From NCBI GenBank assembly GCA_015487255.1, contig WFQA01000112.1, forward strand, positions 1 to 7,251: a DNA stretch of 7,251 nt. Reading direction: 5' to 3'. Shown piece by piece: positions 1-5,779 of this stretch (position 1 is its first letter; the number at the start of each line of letters is the position of its first letter). The notes under the pieces were generated by a model. The model had not been told where the DNA came from, did no database searches, and saw only the letters and a program-made list of their open reading frames with translations. The position numbers were made by a program, and so were the translations under genes. This DNA comes from Paracoccaceae bacterium. GTDB lineage: Bacteria; Pseudomonadota; Alphaproteobacteria; Rhodobacterales; Rhodobacteraceae.

Positions 1-63
1 ATCCACCACCGTCACCCCGTCAAACACCCGGGTAATATTTTGCAATTCAAGTTTTGGGGTCAC
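1..63 (-). CDS. ABC transporter ATP-binding protein, N-terminal fragment (cut by window edge)
   Basis: Only the first 21 codons are present, reading (M)TPKLELQNITRVFDGVTVVD. This matches the start of an ABC ATPase: a first beta strand (LELQNITRVF), an aromatic residue (F14) where the A-loop that stacks on adenine lies, and a following DGVTVVD strand just before the region where Walker A would come. The start is GTG at 63-61, preceded by a GAGGGA ribosome-binding site (75-70) with 6-nt spacing; an in-frame TAA at 93-91 limits any longer start to a TTG at 90. It lies 46 bp downstream of the methyltransferase gene on the same strand and may be the last visible gene of that operon. The Walker motifs and the substrate class lie outside the window, so the substrate cannot be named. 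Confidence 0.65.
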   Translation of the reverse strand, partial: MTPKLELQNITRVFDGVTVVD

Positions 64-109
64 AGGATTTCCCTCAAGGCCTCCCCCCAATTAGCAAGCA
101 GATCTCCGC

Positions 110-1153
110 CTAGCAACAGCTAGTTCCAGCGGCAGCCGCCCGGTCAAACGGCATCCCGCCACCACAACCGGCAAAAATGCCGTGATGGGTTGTGAAATCT
201 CCGTCAAACTCGAAATATGGCGCAAAGCGGCTCTCGGCCAGCATCCGGTAGGTATTGCCACACACCGCCACCTCTTGCCCGGCGGCAAAAACATGCCCCT
301 TGTCGAGCACGAATTCCGCCCCGCCATTGGGCATGGTGCCTTTATAGGTCACGCGCTGGCCATAATCTTCGCAATCCGACTCCAGCCCTTCCAGCTTGAA
401 CAGCCGGTAAGTGGCGGAATGAAAGCCGATATCCCCGAGCTTTACCTCAATTTCAGGGTTTTCAATGCTCAAAACCCGGTCCTCCACCAAACGCGGGTCC
501 GCAAACCCGGCCGCTTTGGCAAGGCTGATAAAATCGTTCCAGTAAAGCGCGCCCGAGAGGCATTCACCATAAAGCACCGGGTCCTGCAGCAGCGCGGCGG
601 GCACCCGCCGGTCGGCATAAACATCCGAGAAATAAAGCTCGCCACCGGGTTTGAGCAGCCGAAACGCCTCGCGCAACACAGCGGGTTTGTCGGGCGAAAG
701 GTTGATCACGCAGTTGGAAACGATGATATCAAAGCTTTCATCCGCCAGCCCCAATTCGCCGAGCTTTTCGATATAGCCGTTATGAAACACGGTATTGGGC
801 GCGCCGTGGCCAAAGGCTGCGGCATGAAATGCCCGATGACGGCGCGCCACCGCAAGCTGTTCGTTGGTCATATCCACCCCGACCACCGAACCATGCGCAC
901 CAACCAGCCCCGAAAGCGCATAAACATCCCGCCCCGAGCCACAGCCAAGGTCGAGCACATCCATGCCCTCAAGCACCATCGGTGCCACCAGCCCGCAGCC
1001 GTAATATTTTTCGCTGACCTCGGGGTGAATCTTACCCAAAACCTCGCGCAGATAGGCAGGCACATCATCCGGTGTGCAGCAGGCATTGGTCTGCAAATCA
1101 TCCGAGCCTTGCAGCACCTTGCCGTAATAGTCTTTTACATCATCATGTTTCAT
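110..1153 (-). CDS. arsM: ArsM-type arsenite S-adenosylmethionine methyltransferase
   Basis: This 347-residue cytoplasmic class I SAM methyltransferase is predicted to methylate trivalent arsenic using SAM and thiols. Seen in the protein: the SAM-binding motif I VLDLGCGSGRDVY (about 66-78), the acidic loop VGVDM (91-95), the motif SNCVINLSPDK (146-156) and the strand GGELYFSDVYADRRVP (170-185). Cysteines C25, C53, C148 and C198 match the spacing of Cys44, Cys72, Cys174 and Cys224 of the algal enzyme CmArsM (28 and 50 residues for the outer pairs); the last three bind As(III) in that family. The region after about 235 is the usual variable C-terminal domain, with further cysteines C261, C298 and C330 and a final Cys-Cys (346-347). 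The ATG overlaps the stop of the upstream alkylation-repair gene (ATGA), and a GGAG lies 11 nt before it. No arsR or arsC is visible. The general fold is certain; arsenite as substrate is a strong family inference. Confidence 0.85.
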   Translation of the reverse strand: MKHDDVKDYYGKVLQGSDDLQTNACCTPDDVPAYLREVLGKIHPEVSEKYYGCGLVAPMVLEGMDVLDLGCGSGRDVYALSGLVGAHGSVVGVDMTNEQLAVARRHRAFHAAAFGHGAPNTVFHNGYIEKLGELGLADESFDIIVSNCVINLSPDKPAVLREAFRLLKPGGELYFSDVYADRRVPAALLQDPVLYGECLSGALYWNDFISLAKAAGFADPRLVEDRVLSIENPEIEVKLGDIGFHSATYRLFKLEGLESDCEDYGQRVTYKGTMPNGGAEFVLDKGHVFAAGQEVAVCGNTYRMLAESRFAPYFEFDGDFTTHHGIFAGCGGGMPFDRAAAAGTSCC

Positions 1154-2259
1154 GTCAGCTCAAACTCCTGCTCAGCAAATTTTTGCCCGTTCACCTGCAT
1201 ATAGATCAAATGCGTGCCGGGAAAATGTTTAAATGTCGTCGATTGCTTCAAAAACCTGTGTTTCTTGCCGAGCCGCACCCGCTCGCCCTTCTTCACATCC
1301 AGCTTCTTGAGCTTGAAAACCCTGGGCCGCCGCCCCCCGTTGGCCTTCACAAACTCGATCACATAATCCACCATCAAGCGCTCGTCCTGTGCCGCCTCGA
1401 TCTCCACCTCCAGCGCCCCGGTCTCACCGATCTCCAGCTTCTCCGCAAAAACCAGCCCAACCGAAATATCCGGCGCCGCCCGGTAGCCAAGCCGCGCCAG
1501 CGCGCCCCCATGCCCTTTTTTGACCAGGGTGCGCAGCGCATGACGCTCCATCCAGTCCAGCTCCGCCACCGCCTGCTGCCCGGCCCTGCGCCAGCGGCCC
1601 AGCGTGGCCAGCACCAGTTCTGGGTCTTTTTTGCTGATATCGTTCAGATGGTTGGCCACCGAGCGGGTCACAAACCGCGCCCGGTCCTTATAAAGCTCAT
1701 CGAGCAGTTCGATCGGCTCATCCAGCGCCAGCCCCACCTTCACCCCCCAGGGCAGCACCGGTCGGGTGCCTTCGCTGGCCAGGCGGCGCACATGGTAGTT
1801 TTCATCCCGCGCCCATTCCCGCATCGCCTGCATGGTGGCTTCCGGATGCGCATTCAAAAAATGCCGGATGTCAAACTCCACCGAAAACCGCTTGGTCAGT
1901 TCCTTCATCAGCGGCAGGGCGATATCCGGCATATCCAGCCCGCGCAGCGCCACATAGGCCCCAAGCGGCGCCATAATAAAATCTCCAAAATCATCATCGC
2001 TCAAAGACGGGTCCAGCGGTGGCGGCAGCGCGGCCAGAATCACCCTGCGCGCAGCGGCAAAATCCTCGGGAAGCTGCCTGTCCAGACAGATGGCCATATG
2101 CCTGATCCGCGCCATCAATTCCAGTTGTGGCAGCTCGGCCATCACCTCGCGCACAAAGCCCGCACCATCAATCGAGCCACCAAACAGCCCGGCAAAATAC
2201 CGCACCTTACCTTCATTGAAAAGCTGGTCCTTCAGGCTGTGCCCGCGATTGCCACTCAT
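1150..2259 (-). CDS. AlkC-like DNA alkylation repair glycosylase with C-terminal beta (Ig-like) domain
   Basis: This 369-residue protein resembles the HEAT-repeat DNA glycosylases of the AlkC/AlkD superfamily, which remove alkylated bases such as 3-methylcytosine, 1- and 3-methyladenine or 7-methylguanine without base flipping. Seen: an N-terminal helical region opening with LKDQLFNEGKVRYFAGLF (9-26), paired helices to about 260, the family-typical block REWARDENYHVRRLASEGTRP (147-167) and the signature FVTRSVANHLNDISKKDPELV (196-216). From about 262 to 369 the sequence changes to alternating hydrophobic strands (DISVGLVFAEKLEIGETGALEVEIEA and a basic FKLKKLDVKKGERV stretch), matching the Ig-like domain of the AlkC-beta type. 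The start overlaps the stop of the membrane-protein gene (ATGA) and has no clear Shine-Dalgarno of its own, so translational coupling is likely. Its own stop overlaps the arsM start. AlkC rather than AlkD is inferred from the signature and the extra domain; the exact lesion preference is not known. Confidence 0.85.
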   Translation of the reverse strand: MSGNRGHSLKDQLFNEGKVRYFAGLFGGSIDGAGFVREVMAELPQLELMARIRHMAICLDRQLPEDFAAARRVILAALPPPLDPSLSDDDFGDFIMAPLGAYVALRGLDMPDIALPLMKELTKRFSVEFDIRHFLNAHPEATMQAMREWARDENYHVRRLASEGTRPVLPWGVKVGLALDEPIELLDELYKDRARFVTRSVANHLNDISKKDPELVLATLGRWRRAGQQAVAELDWMERHALRTLVKKGHGGALARLGYRAAPDISVGLVFAEKLEIGETGALEVEIEAAQDERLMVDYVIEFVKANGGRRPRVFKLKKLDVKKGERVRLGKKHRFLKQSTTFKHFPGTHLIYMQVNGQKFAEQEFELT

Positions 2260-2627
2260 AAGGCCAGCCAGTATTTATAGGCCATCCACCAAAGCGCCGC
2301 CGCCACCGCCAAAACCAGCAAAATGCCAACCCAGCGCCAACCCCCCACCACCTTTGCCCGCCATCCGGTTTGCACGACCGCAGGCAGCAGCGCGCTGACA
2401 TAAAGCGCATAAACCAGCGCAAAAGCCAAAAACAACGCCCCCATCAGCGCCGGGGCCAGCATCTCCACCGCCAAAGCAATCACAAACCCGACCGGCACCA
2501 GAATAAACGCCGGCCCGAACACCCCACCAAAAAACGTATCGCCAAAAGAGAGCCGCCCCCGCCAAAGCGCCACAAACCAGCGCGGCGAATAATATCGCGG
2601 TTTTATCGCCTTGTCAGAAGGTTGCAT
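2256..2627 (-). CDS. small integral membrane protein of unknown function (three predicted helices)
   Basis: I do not recognise this 123-residue family with confidence. The protein has a basic, aromatic N-terminus (KAIKPRYYSPRWFVALWRGRLSF, residues 6-28), then hydrophobic segments at about 32-54, 59-83 and 98-118, ending in an aromatic WWMAYKYWLAL tail. By the positive-inside rule the N-terminus and the loop GWRAKVVGGWRW (88-99) are likely cytoplasmic. No enzymatic motif is visible. The start is well supported by GGAGG (2640-2636) 8 nt before the ATG. It overlaps the end of the SDR gene by 14 bp and its stop overlaps the start of the AlkC-like gene as ATGA, so it is embedded in the operon. That tight packing is the best evidence that it is a real gene. 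Confidence 0.75.
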   Translation of the reverse strand: MQPSDKAIKPRYYSPRWFVALWRGRLSFGDTFFGGVFGPAFILVPVGFVIALAVEMLAPALMGALFLAFALVYALYVSALLPAVVQTGWRAKVVGGWRWVGILLVLAVAAALWWMAYKYWLAL

Positions 2628-3393
2628 TCACCGCCCCTCCATCAAGCAGAATATTCTGGCCAACGATATACCCGGCCTTTTGGGAGCACAAAAACGCACA
2701 CATCGCGCCGAATTCCTCCGAAGTGCCATACCGCCCCGCCGGAATCGTCGCCGCGCGCTGCGCTTTGGCCTCCTCCAGCGTAATCCCCTGTGCCGCCACC
2801 ACGCTTTGATCAAGGCTCATCGCCCGGTCGGTGGCATGAATGCCCGGCAACAGGTTGTTGATATTCACCCCGCTGCCAGCCACCTGCCGCGAAGTGCCCC
2901 CGACATAGCCCGTAAGCCCCGCGCGGGCCGAATTTGACAAGCCCAGCACCGCAATCGGCGATTTCACCGATTGCGAGGTGATATTCACCACCCGCCCCCA
3001 GCCTTTATCCATCATGCCGGGCAACACCGCTTTCATCATCGCAATCGGGGCCAGCATATTGGCATCCAGCGCCTTGATAAAATCCTCCCGCTCCCAGTCA
3101 TGCCACATGCCCGGCGGCGGCCCACCTGCATTATTGACCAGAATATCGGGGGCGGGCATCGCGGCCAACACCTTGGCGCGGCCTTCTTCGGTGGTAATAT
3201 CCGCCGCCACCGGTGTGACCTTCACGCCATATTTCCCAGCGATCTCGCGCGCCGCCTCGCGCAAAACCCCATCGCTGCGGGCATTGATCACCAGATCAAC
3301 CCCGGCCTCGGCCAAAGCCTCGGCACAGCCGCGCCCCAGCCCTTTTGAAGCCGCACAGACAATCGCCTGCTTACCTTTAATACCCAAATCCAT
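2614..3393 (-). CDS. SDR-family oxidoreductase (BKR-like) with non-canonical catalytic residues
   Basis: This 259-residue Rossmann-fold protein belongs to the short-chain dehydrogenase/reductase superfamily. Seen: the nucleotide-binding loop AASKGLGRG (14-22, a variant of TGxxxGxG), NAR at 37-39, the NNAGGPPPG motif (87-95), the tetrad Asn N112, the serine strand VVNITSQS (136-142, S140) and the C-terminal GYIVGQNILLDGG (241-253). The usual YxxxK motif is absent: the aligned stretch GLSNSARAG has S153 for Tyr and R157 for Lys. As I recall, a known subgroup annotated as putative beta-ketoacyl-ACP-reductase-like has the same imperfect motifs, so this looks like a family trait and not damage. 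The start at 3393 is chosen because AGGAG lies 6 nt upstream and the fold begins there; an in-frame ATG at 3459 would add an unlikely 22-residue tail. It is the first gene of the leftward operon. Substrate unknown; fatty-acid synthesis should not be assumed. Confidence 0.9.
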   Translation of the reverse strand: MDLGIKGKQAIVCAASKGLGRGCAEALAEAGVDLVINARSDGVLREAAREIAGKYGVKVTPVAADITTEEGRAKVLAAMPAPDILVNNAGGPPPGMWHDWEREDFIKALDANMLAPIAMMKAVLPGMMDKGWGRVVNITSQSVKSPIAVLGLSNSARAGLTGYVGGTSRQVAGSGVNINNLLPGIHATDRAMSLDQSVVAAQGITLEEAKAQRAATIPAGRYGTSEEFGAMCAFLCSQKAGYIVGQNILLDGGAVNATF

Positions 3394-3483
3394 AAGACTC
3401 TCCTGATTCCGTTTGCCAAAGCCTATCCCAGCCATCTGCGCGACACCAGCCCGCCACAAGCGCTATCTTTGCCGCGCGGCGCG

Positions 3484-3490
3484 TATAATA
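3484..3490. promoter_or_regulatory. candidate -10 element(s) in the divergent intergenic region
   Basis: A perfect TATAAT occurs on the plus strand (3484-3489), and the near-palindromic sequence gives TATTAT on the minus strand (3490-3485). Either could serve as a -10 box; on the minus strand it would place a start about 85 nt upstream of the SDR gene. No convincing -35 box is found at 16-18 nt on either side, so this is a weak call. Confidence 0.25.
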
Positions 3491-3545
3491 TCTCTCAGCA
3501 CCCACAACCGCAGACGCGCCGCTATGGTTTTCAAACACGCTAATC

Positions 3546-3574
3546 TTGCCCTCTTTCAACTGCTGATCTATACC
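3546..3574 (+). promoter_or_regulatory. candidate prfC promoter implying a leaderless or near-leaderless mRNA
   Basis: TTGCCC (3546-3551) and TATACC (3569-3574) are separated by exactly 17 nt and each matches four of six sigma-70 consensus bases. The predicted transcription start, 6-7 nt after the -10 box, falls on or next to the prfC ATG at 3581. The absence of a Shine-Dalgarno sequence in front of that ATG fits this reading. It is a pattern match only. Confidence 0.35.
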
Positions 3575-3580
3575 GCCCCC

Positions 3581-5176
3581 ATGAACAACATTTCCCTCCT
3601 TCCGCCCGAAATCGCCCGCCGCCGCACCTTTGCCATCATCTCGCACCCCGATGCGGGCAAAACCACGCTGACGGAAAAATTCCTGCTGTTTGGCGGCGCC
3701 ATTCAAATGGCCGGGCAAGTGCGCGCCAAAGGCGATGCCCGCCGCTCGCGCTCCGATTTCATGCAGATGGAAAAAGACCGGGGAATATCGGTCTCCGCCT
3801 CTGCAATGTCGTTTGAATTCAAGGATTTCTGGTTCAATCTGGTAGACACCCCCGGCCACTCCGATTTTTCAGAGGACACCTACCGCACCCTCACCGCCGT
3901 TGACGCGGCCGTGATGGTGATCGACGGCGCCAAAGGCGTGGAAAGCCAAACCCAGAAGCTGTTTGAGGTCTGCCGCTTGCGCGACCTGCCGATCCTGACA
4001 TTCTGTAACAAGATGGACCGTGAAAGCCGCGACATTCTTGATATCATTGATGAAATTCAAGAAAACCTCGCCATTGACGTTGCCCCGATCACCTGGCCCA
4101 TCGGTATGGGCCGCGAGTTCATCGGCTGTTACGACATCCTCAATGACCGCCTGGAACTGATGGACCGCGCCGACCGCAACGTGGTGGCCGAAAGCATTAA
4201 AATCAACGGGTTGGATGATCCGGCTATTGAAGAACACGTCGCGCCCGACCTGCTCGAAAAGCTGCGCGAGGACCTCGAAATGGTGCGCGAATTGCTCCCG
4301 CCTTTTGATCGCGAGGCATTTTTGCAAGGCACGCAAACCCCGATCTGGTTTGGCTCGGCGATCAACTCTTTTGGTGTGCAGGAGCTGATGGACGGCATCG
4401 CCAATTACGGCCCCGAGCCACAGGTGCGCCCCGGCACGCCGCGCGCCATTTCCCCTTCTGAATCAAAAGTTTCCGGCTTTGTCTTCAAGGTTCAGGCGAA
4501 TATGGACCCAAAGCACCGCGACCGCGTTGCCTTTGTGCGGCTGTGCTCTGGCCATTTCAAGCGCGGCATGAAGCTCAAGCATATCCGCTCGGGCAAGCAG
4601 ATGAGCATCTCCAACCCTGTGCTGTTTTTGGCCAATGACCGCGAGTTGGCCGAAGACGCATGGGCAGGCGACATCATGGGCATTCCCAACCACGGCCAGC
4701 TGCGCATCGGCGATAGCCTGACCGAGGGCGAGGCGATCCGCTTTACCGGCATCCCCAGCTTTGCCCCCGAGCTGCTGCAATCGGTGCGCGCACTTGACCC
4801 GCTCAAATCCAAACATCTGGAAAAGGCGCTGTCCCAATTCGCCGAGGAAGGCGCGAGCAAGGTTTTCAAGCCGATGATCGGCTCGGGCTGGATTGTCGGT
4901 GTGGTGGGGGCGCTGCAATTTGAGGTGCTGGCCAGCCGGATCGAGCTAGAATACGGGCTGCCGGTGCGCTTTGAAGCCACGCAATACCAATCCGCCCGCT
5001 GGATCAACGGGCCGCAGGATAAGGTGGAGGCCTTCATCAATGCCAATAAAGGCCAATGCTCGACTGACCATGACGGCGACCCGGTATTTTTGACCCGCCT
5101 GCAATGGGATATCGACCGGGTGGAACGCGACTACCCGGATTTAAAGCTGACGGCGACCAAAGAGATGCAGGTGTAA
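3581..5176 (+). CDS. prfC: peptide chain release factor 3 (RF3)
   Basis: RF3 is the cytoplasmic translational GTPase that recycles RF1 and RF2 from the ribosome after peptide release. The protein is 531 residues, close to the 529 of E. coli RF3. Seen: the G1 P-loop SHPDAGKT (21-28), the RF3-typical switch region DFMQMEKDRGISVSASAMSF (59-78), G3 DTPGHSDFSEDTYRTL (89-104), G4 NKMD (143-146), then domain II and the C-terminal RF3 domain (LDPLKSKHLEKAL onward). The reading frame is open upstream to 3413, but the ATG at 3581 (MNNISLLPPEIARRRTFAIISHPD) fits the family start and length; no Shine-Dalgarno is seen before it. Positions 5072-5080 and 5149-5157 near its 3' end hold the direct repeat GACGGCGAC, which matters for the remnant copy at 5675-5779. 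The Nudix gene starts 2 bp after its stop. It appears intact. Confidence 0.97.
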   Translation: MNNISLLPPEIARRRTFAIISHPDAGKTTLTEKFLLFGGAIQMAGQVRAKGDARRSRSDFMQMEKDRGISVSASAMSFEFKDFWFNLVDTPGHSDFSEDTYRTLTAVDAAVMVIDGAKGVESQTQKLFEVCRLRDLPILTFCNKMDRESRDILDIIDEIQENLAIDVAPITWPIGMGREFIGCYDILNDRLELMDRADRNVVAESIKINGLDDPAIEEHVAPDLLEKLREDLEMVRELLPPFDREAFLQGTQTPIWFGSAINSFGVQELMDGIANYGPEPQVRPGTPRAISPSESKVSGFVFKVQANMDPKHRDRVAFVRLCSGHFKRGMKLKHIRSGKQMSISNPVLFLANDRELAEDAWAGDIMGIPNHGQLRIGDSLTEGEAIRFTGIPSFAPELLQSVRALDPLKSKHLEKALSQFAEEGASKVFKPMIGSGWIVGVVGALQFEVLASRIELEYGLPVRFEATQYQSARWINGPQDKVEAFINANKGQCSTDHDGDPVFLTRLQWDIDRVERDYPDLKLTATKEMQV

Positions 5177-5178
5177 TA

Positions 5179-5634
5179 ATGCGGCTGGCTGATCTGAAAA
5201 ACTCGCCACCCAACTTTTCCAGTGCCAAAATCGCGTTGATCCATGATCACCAAATTCTGGTTTATGAGCGTGATAATTTTCCATACATCCCTTACCCCGG
5301 TTTTATTGATTTACCCGGCGGCGGGCGGGAGAATAACGAAACTGCGTTTTCGTGTATCATCCGTGAGGTTAACGAGGAGTTTGGCATTTTGCTTTCTCCC
5401 GCAAATATCAGCTATGTAAGTCTCTACCCAAGTGGCCAGCACAAAGGCAAATTAAGTGTATTTTTCGCTGGTTCAATTTCGCCGGAAATGATCTCCGCAA
5501 TCAATTTTGGTAATGAAGGCCACAGTTGGCGTATGATGCCTATGCGTGACTTTTTATCCAACCCAAACGTTGTGCCTGCTTATGTGGCCCGCACAAAAAC
5601 ATATTTGAAAGCAAACAGTCAAAGGAAACCGTAG
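5179..5634 (+). CDS. Nudix hydrolase, AT-rich and probably acquired
   Basis: This 151-residue cytoplasmic enzyme should hydrolyse a nucleoside diphosphate linked to another moiety, using Mg2+ or Mn2+. A perfect Nudix box GX5EX7REUXEEXGU spans residues 48-70, with R62, E63, E66 and E67 in REVNEEFGI as catalytic and metal-binding positions. The strand before it (AKIALIHDHQILVYERDNFPYIPYPGFIDLPGG) is typical of the fold. The ATG at 5179 lies 2 bp after the prfC stop, with AGGTG at 5169-5173 as a plausible ribosome-binding site, so it is likely co-transcribed with prfC. The gene is visibly richer in A and T than every neighbour, and it sits between intact prfC and a degenerate prfC tail, pointing to horizontal acquisition. 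Its TAG stop is part of the GTAG of a REP-like element, so the original C-terminus (TKTYLKANSQRKP) may have been altered. Substrate cannot be predicted. Confidence 0.9.
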   Translation: MRLADLKNSPPNFSSAKIALIHDHQILVYERDNFPYIPYPGFIDLPGGGRENNETAFSCIIREVNEEFGILLSPANISYVSLYPSGQHKGKLSVFFAGSISPEMISAINFGNEGHSWRMMPMRDFLSNPNVVPAYVARTKTYLKANSQRKP

Positions 5635-5656
5635 GGTGCGTGGTCCTCCACGCACC
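5631..5656 (+). repeat. REP-like element: GTAG plus perfect 9-bp hairpin
   Basis: The tetranucleotide GTAG (5631-5634) is followed directly by GGTGCGTGG (5635-5643), a TCCT loop (5644-5647) and the exact complement CCACGCACC (5648-5656). A 5' GTAG plus a GC-rich palindrome is the hallmark of REP elements mobilised by RAYT (TnpA-REP) transposases. No T-run follows, so it is not a standard intrinsic terminator, although it could stabilise an mRNA 3' end. Only one copy is visible, so repetition in the genome is unproven. Confidence 0.6.
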
Positions 5657-5661
5657 GATTG

Positions 5662-5679
5662 GTGGGTTCAAACCCCCAC
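5662..5679. repeat. second short inverted repeat beside the REP-like hairpin
   Basis: GTGGG (5662-5666) and CCCAC (5675-5679) can pair across an 8-nt loop (TTCAAACC). It lies 5 nt after the first hairpin, so the two may form a single REP doublet. It ends where homology to the prfC tail begins. Confidence 0.4.
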
Positions 5680-5779
5680 TGGATCAACCGGCCTCAGGAC
5701 AAAGTGGATGCTTTCACCAATGCCAATGAAGGCCAATACTCGACCGACCACGACGGCGACCAAAGAGATGCATACGTAA
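5675..5779 (+). pseudogene. prfC: degenerate copy of the prfC 3' end with an internal 77-bp deletion
   Basis: Positions 5681-5760 align without gaps to prfC 5001-5080 (constant offset 680), with 69 of 80 bases identical by my count. The encoded stretch WINRPQDKVDAFTNANEGQYSTDHDGD differs from RF3 residues 474-500 at five of 27 positions. The copy then jumps from prfC 5080 to 5158: GACGGCGAC at 5752-5760 corresponds to both prfC repeats (5072-5080 and 5149-5157), so 77 bp were lost between them. The jump is followed by CAAAGAGATGCA (5761-5772), exactly as in prfC 5158-5169, and a TAA (5777-5779) where prfC has its stop. The deletion shifts the frame, so that stop is bypassed and reading continues to TAG at 5830. 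Left of about 5675 no prfC similarity remains. Seven of eleven substitutions lie at third codon positions, suggesting much of the divergence arose while the copy was still under selection. Confidence 0.92.

Noticed and set aside
182..2280. Two long plus-strand frames (182-1204 and 1072-2280) opposite the methyltransferase and AlkC-like genes
   Set aside because: They are antisense to well-supported genes, have low-complexity His/Pro/Arg-rich translations with no recognisable domain, and lie against the operon direction.
3413..3580. Longer prfC reading frame starting at 3413
   Set aside because: It would add 56 residues with no RF3 similarity and run through promoter-like sequence; the ATG at 3581 gives the usual family length.
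3377..3859. Minus-strand frame across the intergenic region and prfC start
   Set aside because: It overlaps the GTPase motifs of prfC on the other strand and has no recognisable domain or clear ribosome-binding site.
5635..5656. Hairpin as an intrinsic terminator after the Nudix gene
   Set aside because: The stem is strong but is followed by GATTGGTGGG and not by a T-run; the GTAG prefix fits a REP element better.
5657..5700. tRNA gene or tRNA 3' end suggested by GTGGGTTCAAAC
   Set aside because: No acceptor, D or anticodon arm can be found around it and no CCA follows, so only the short T-arm likeness remains.
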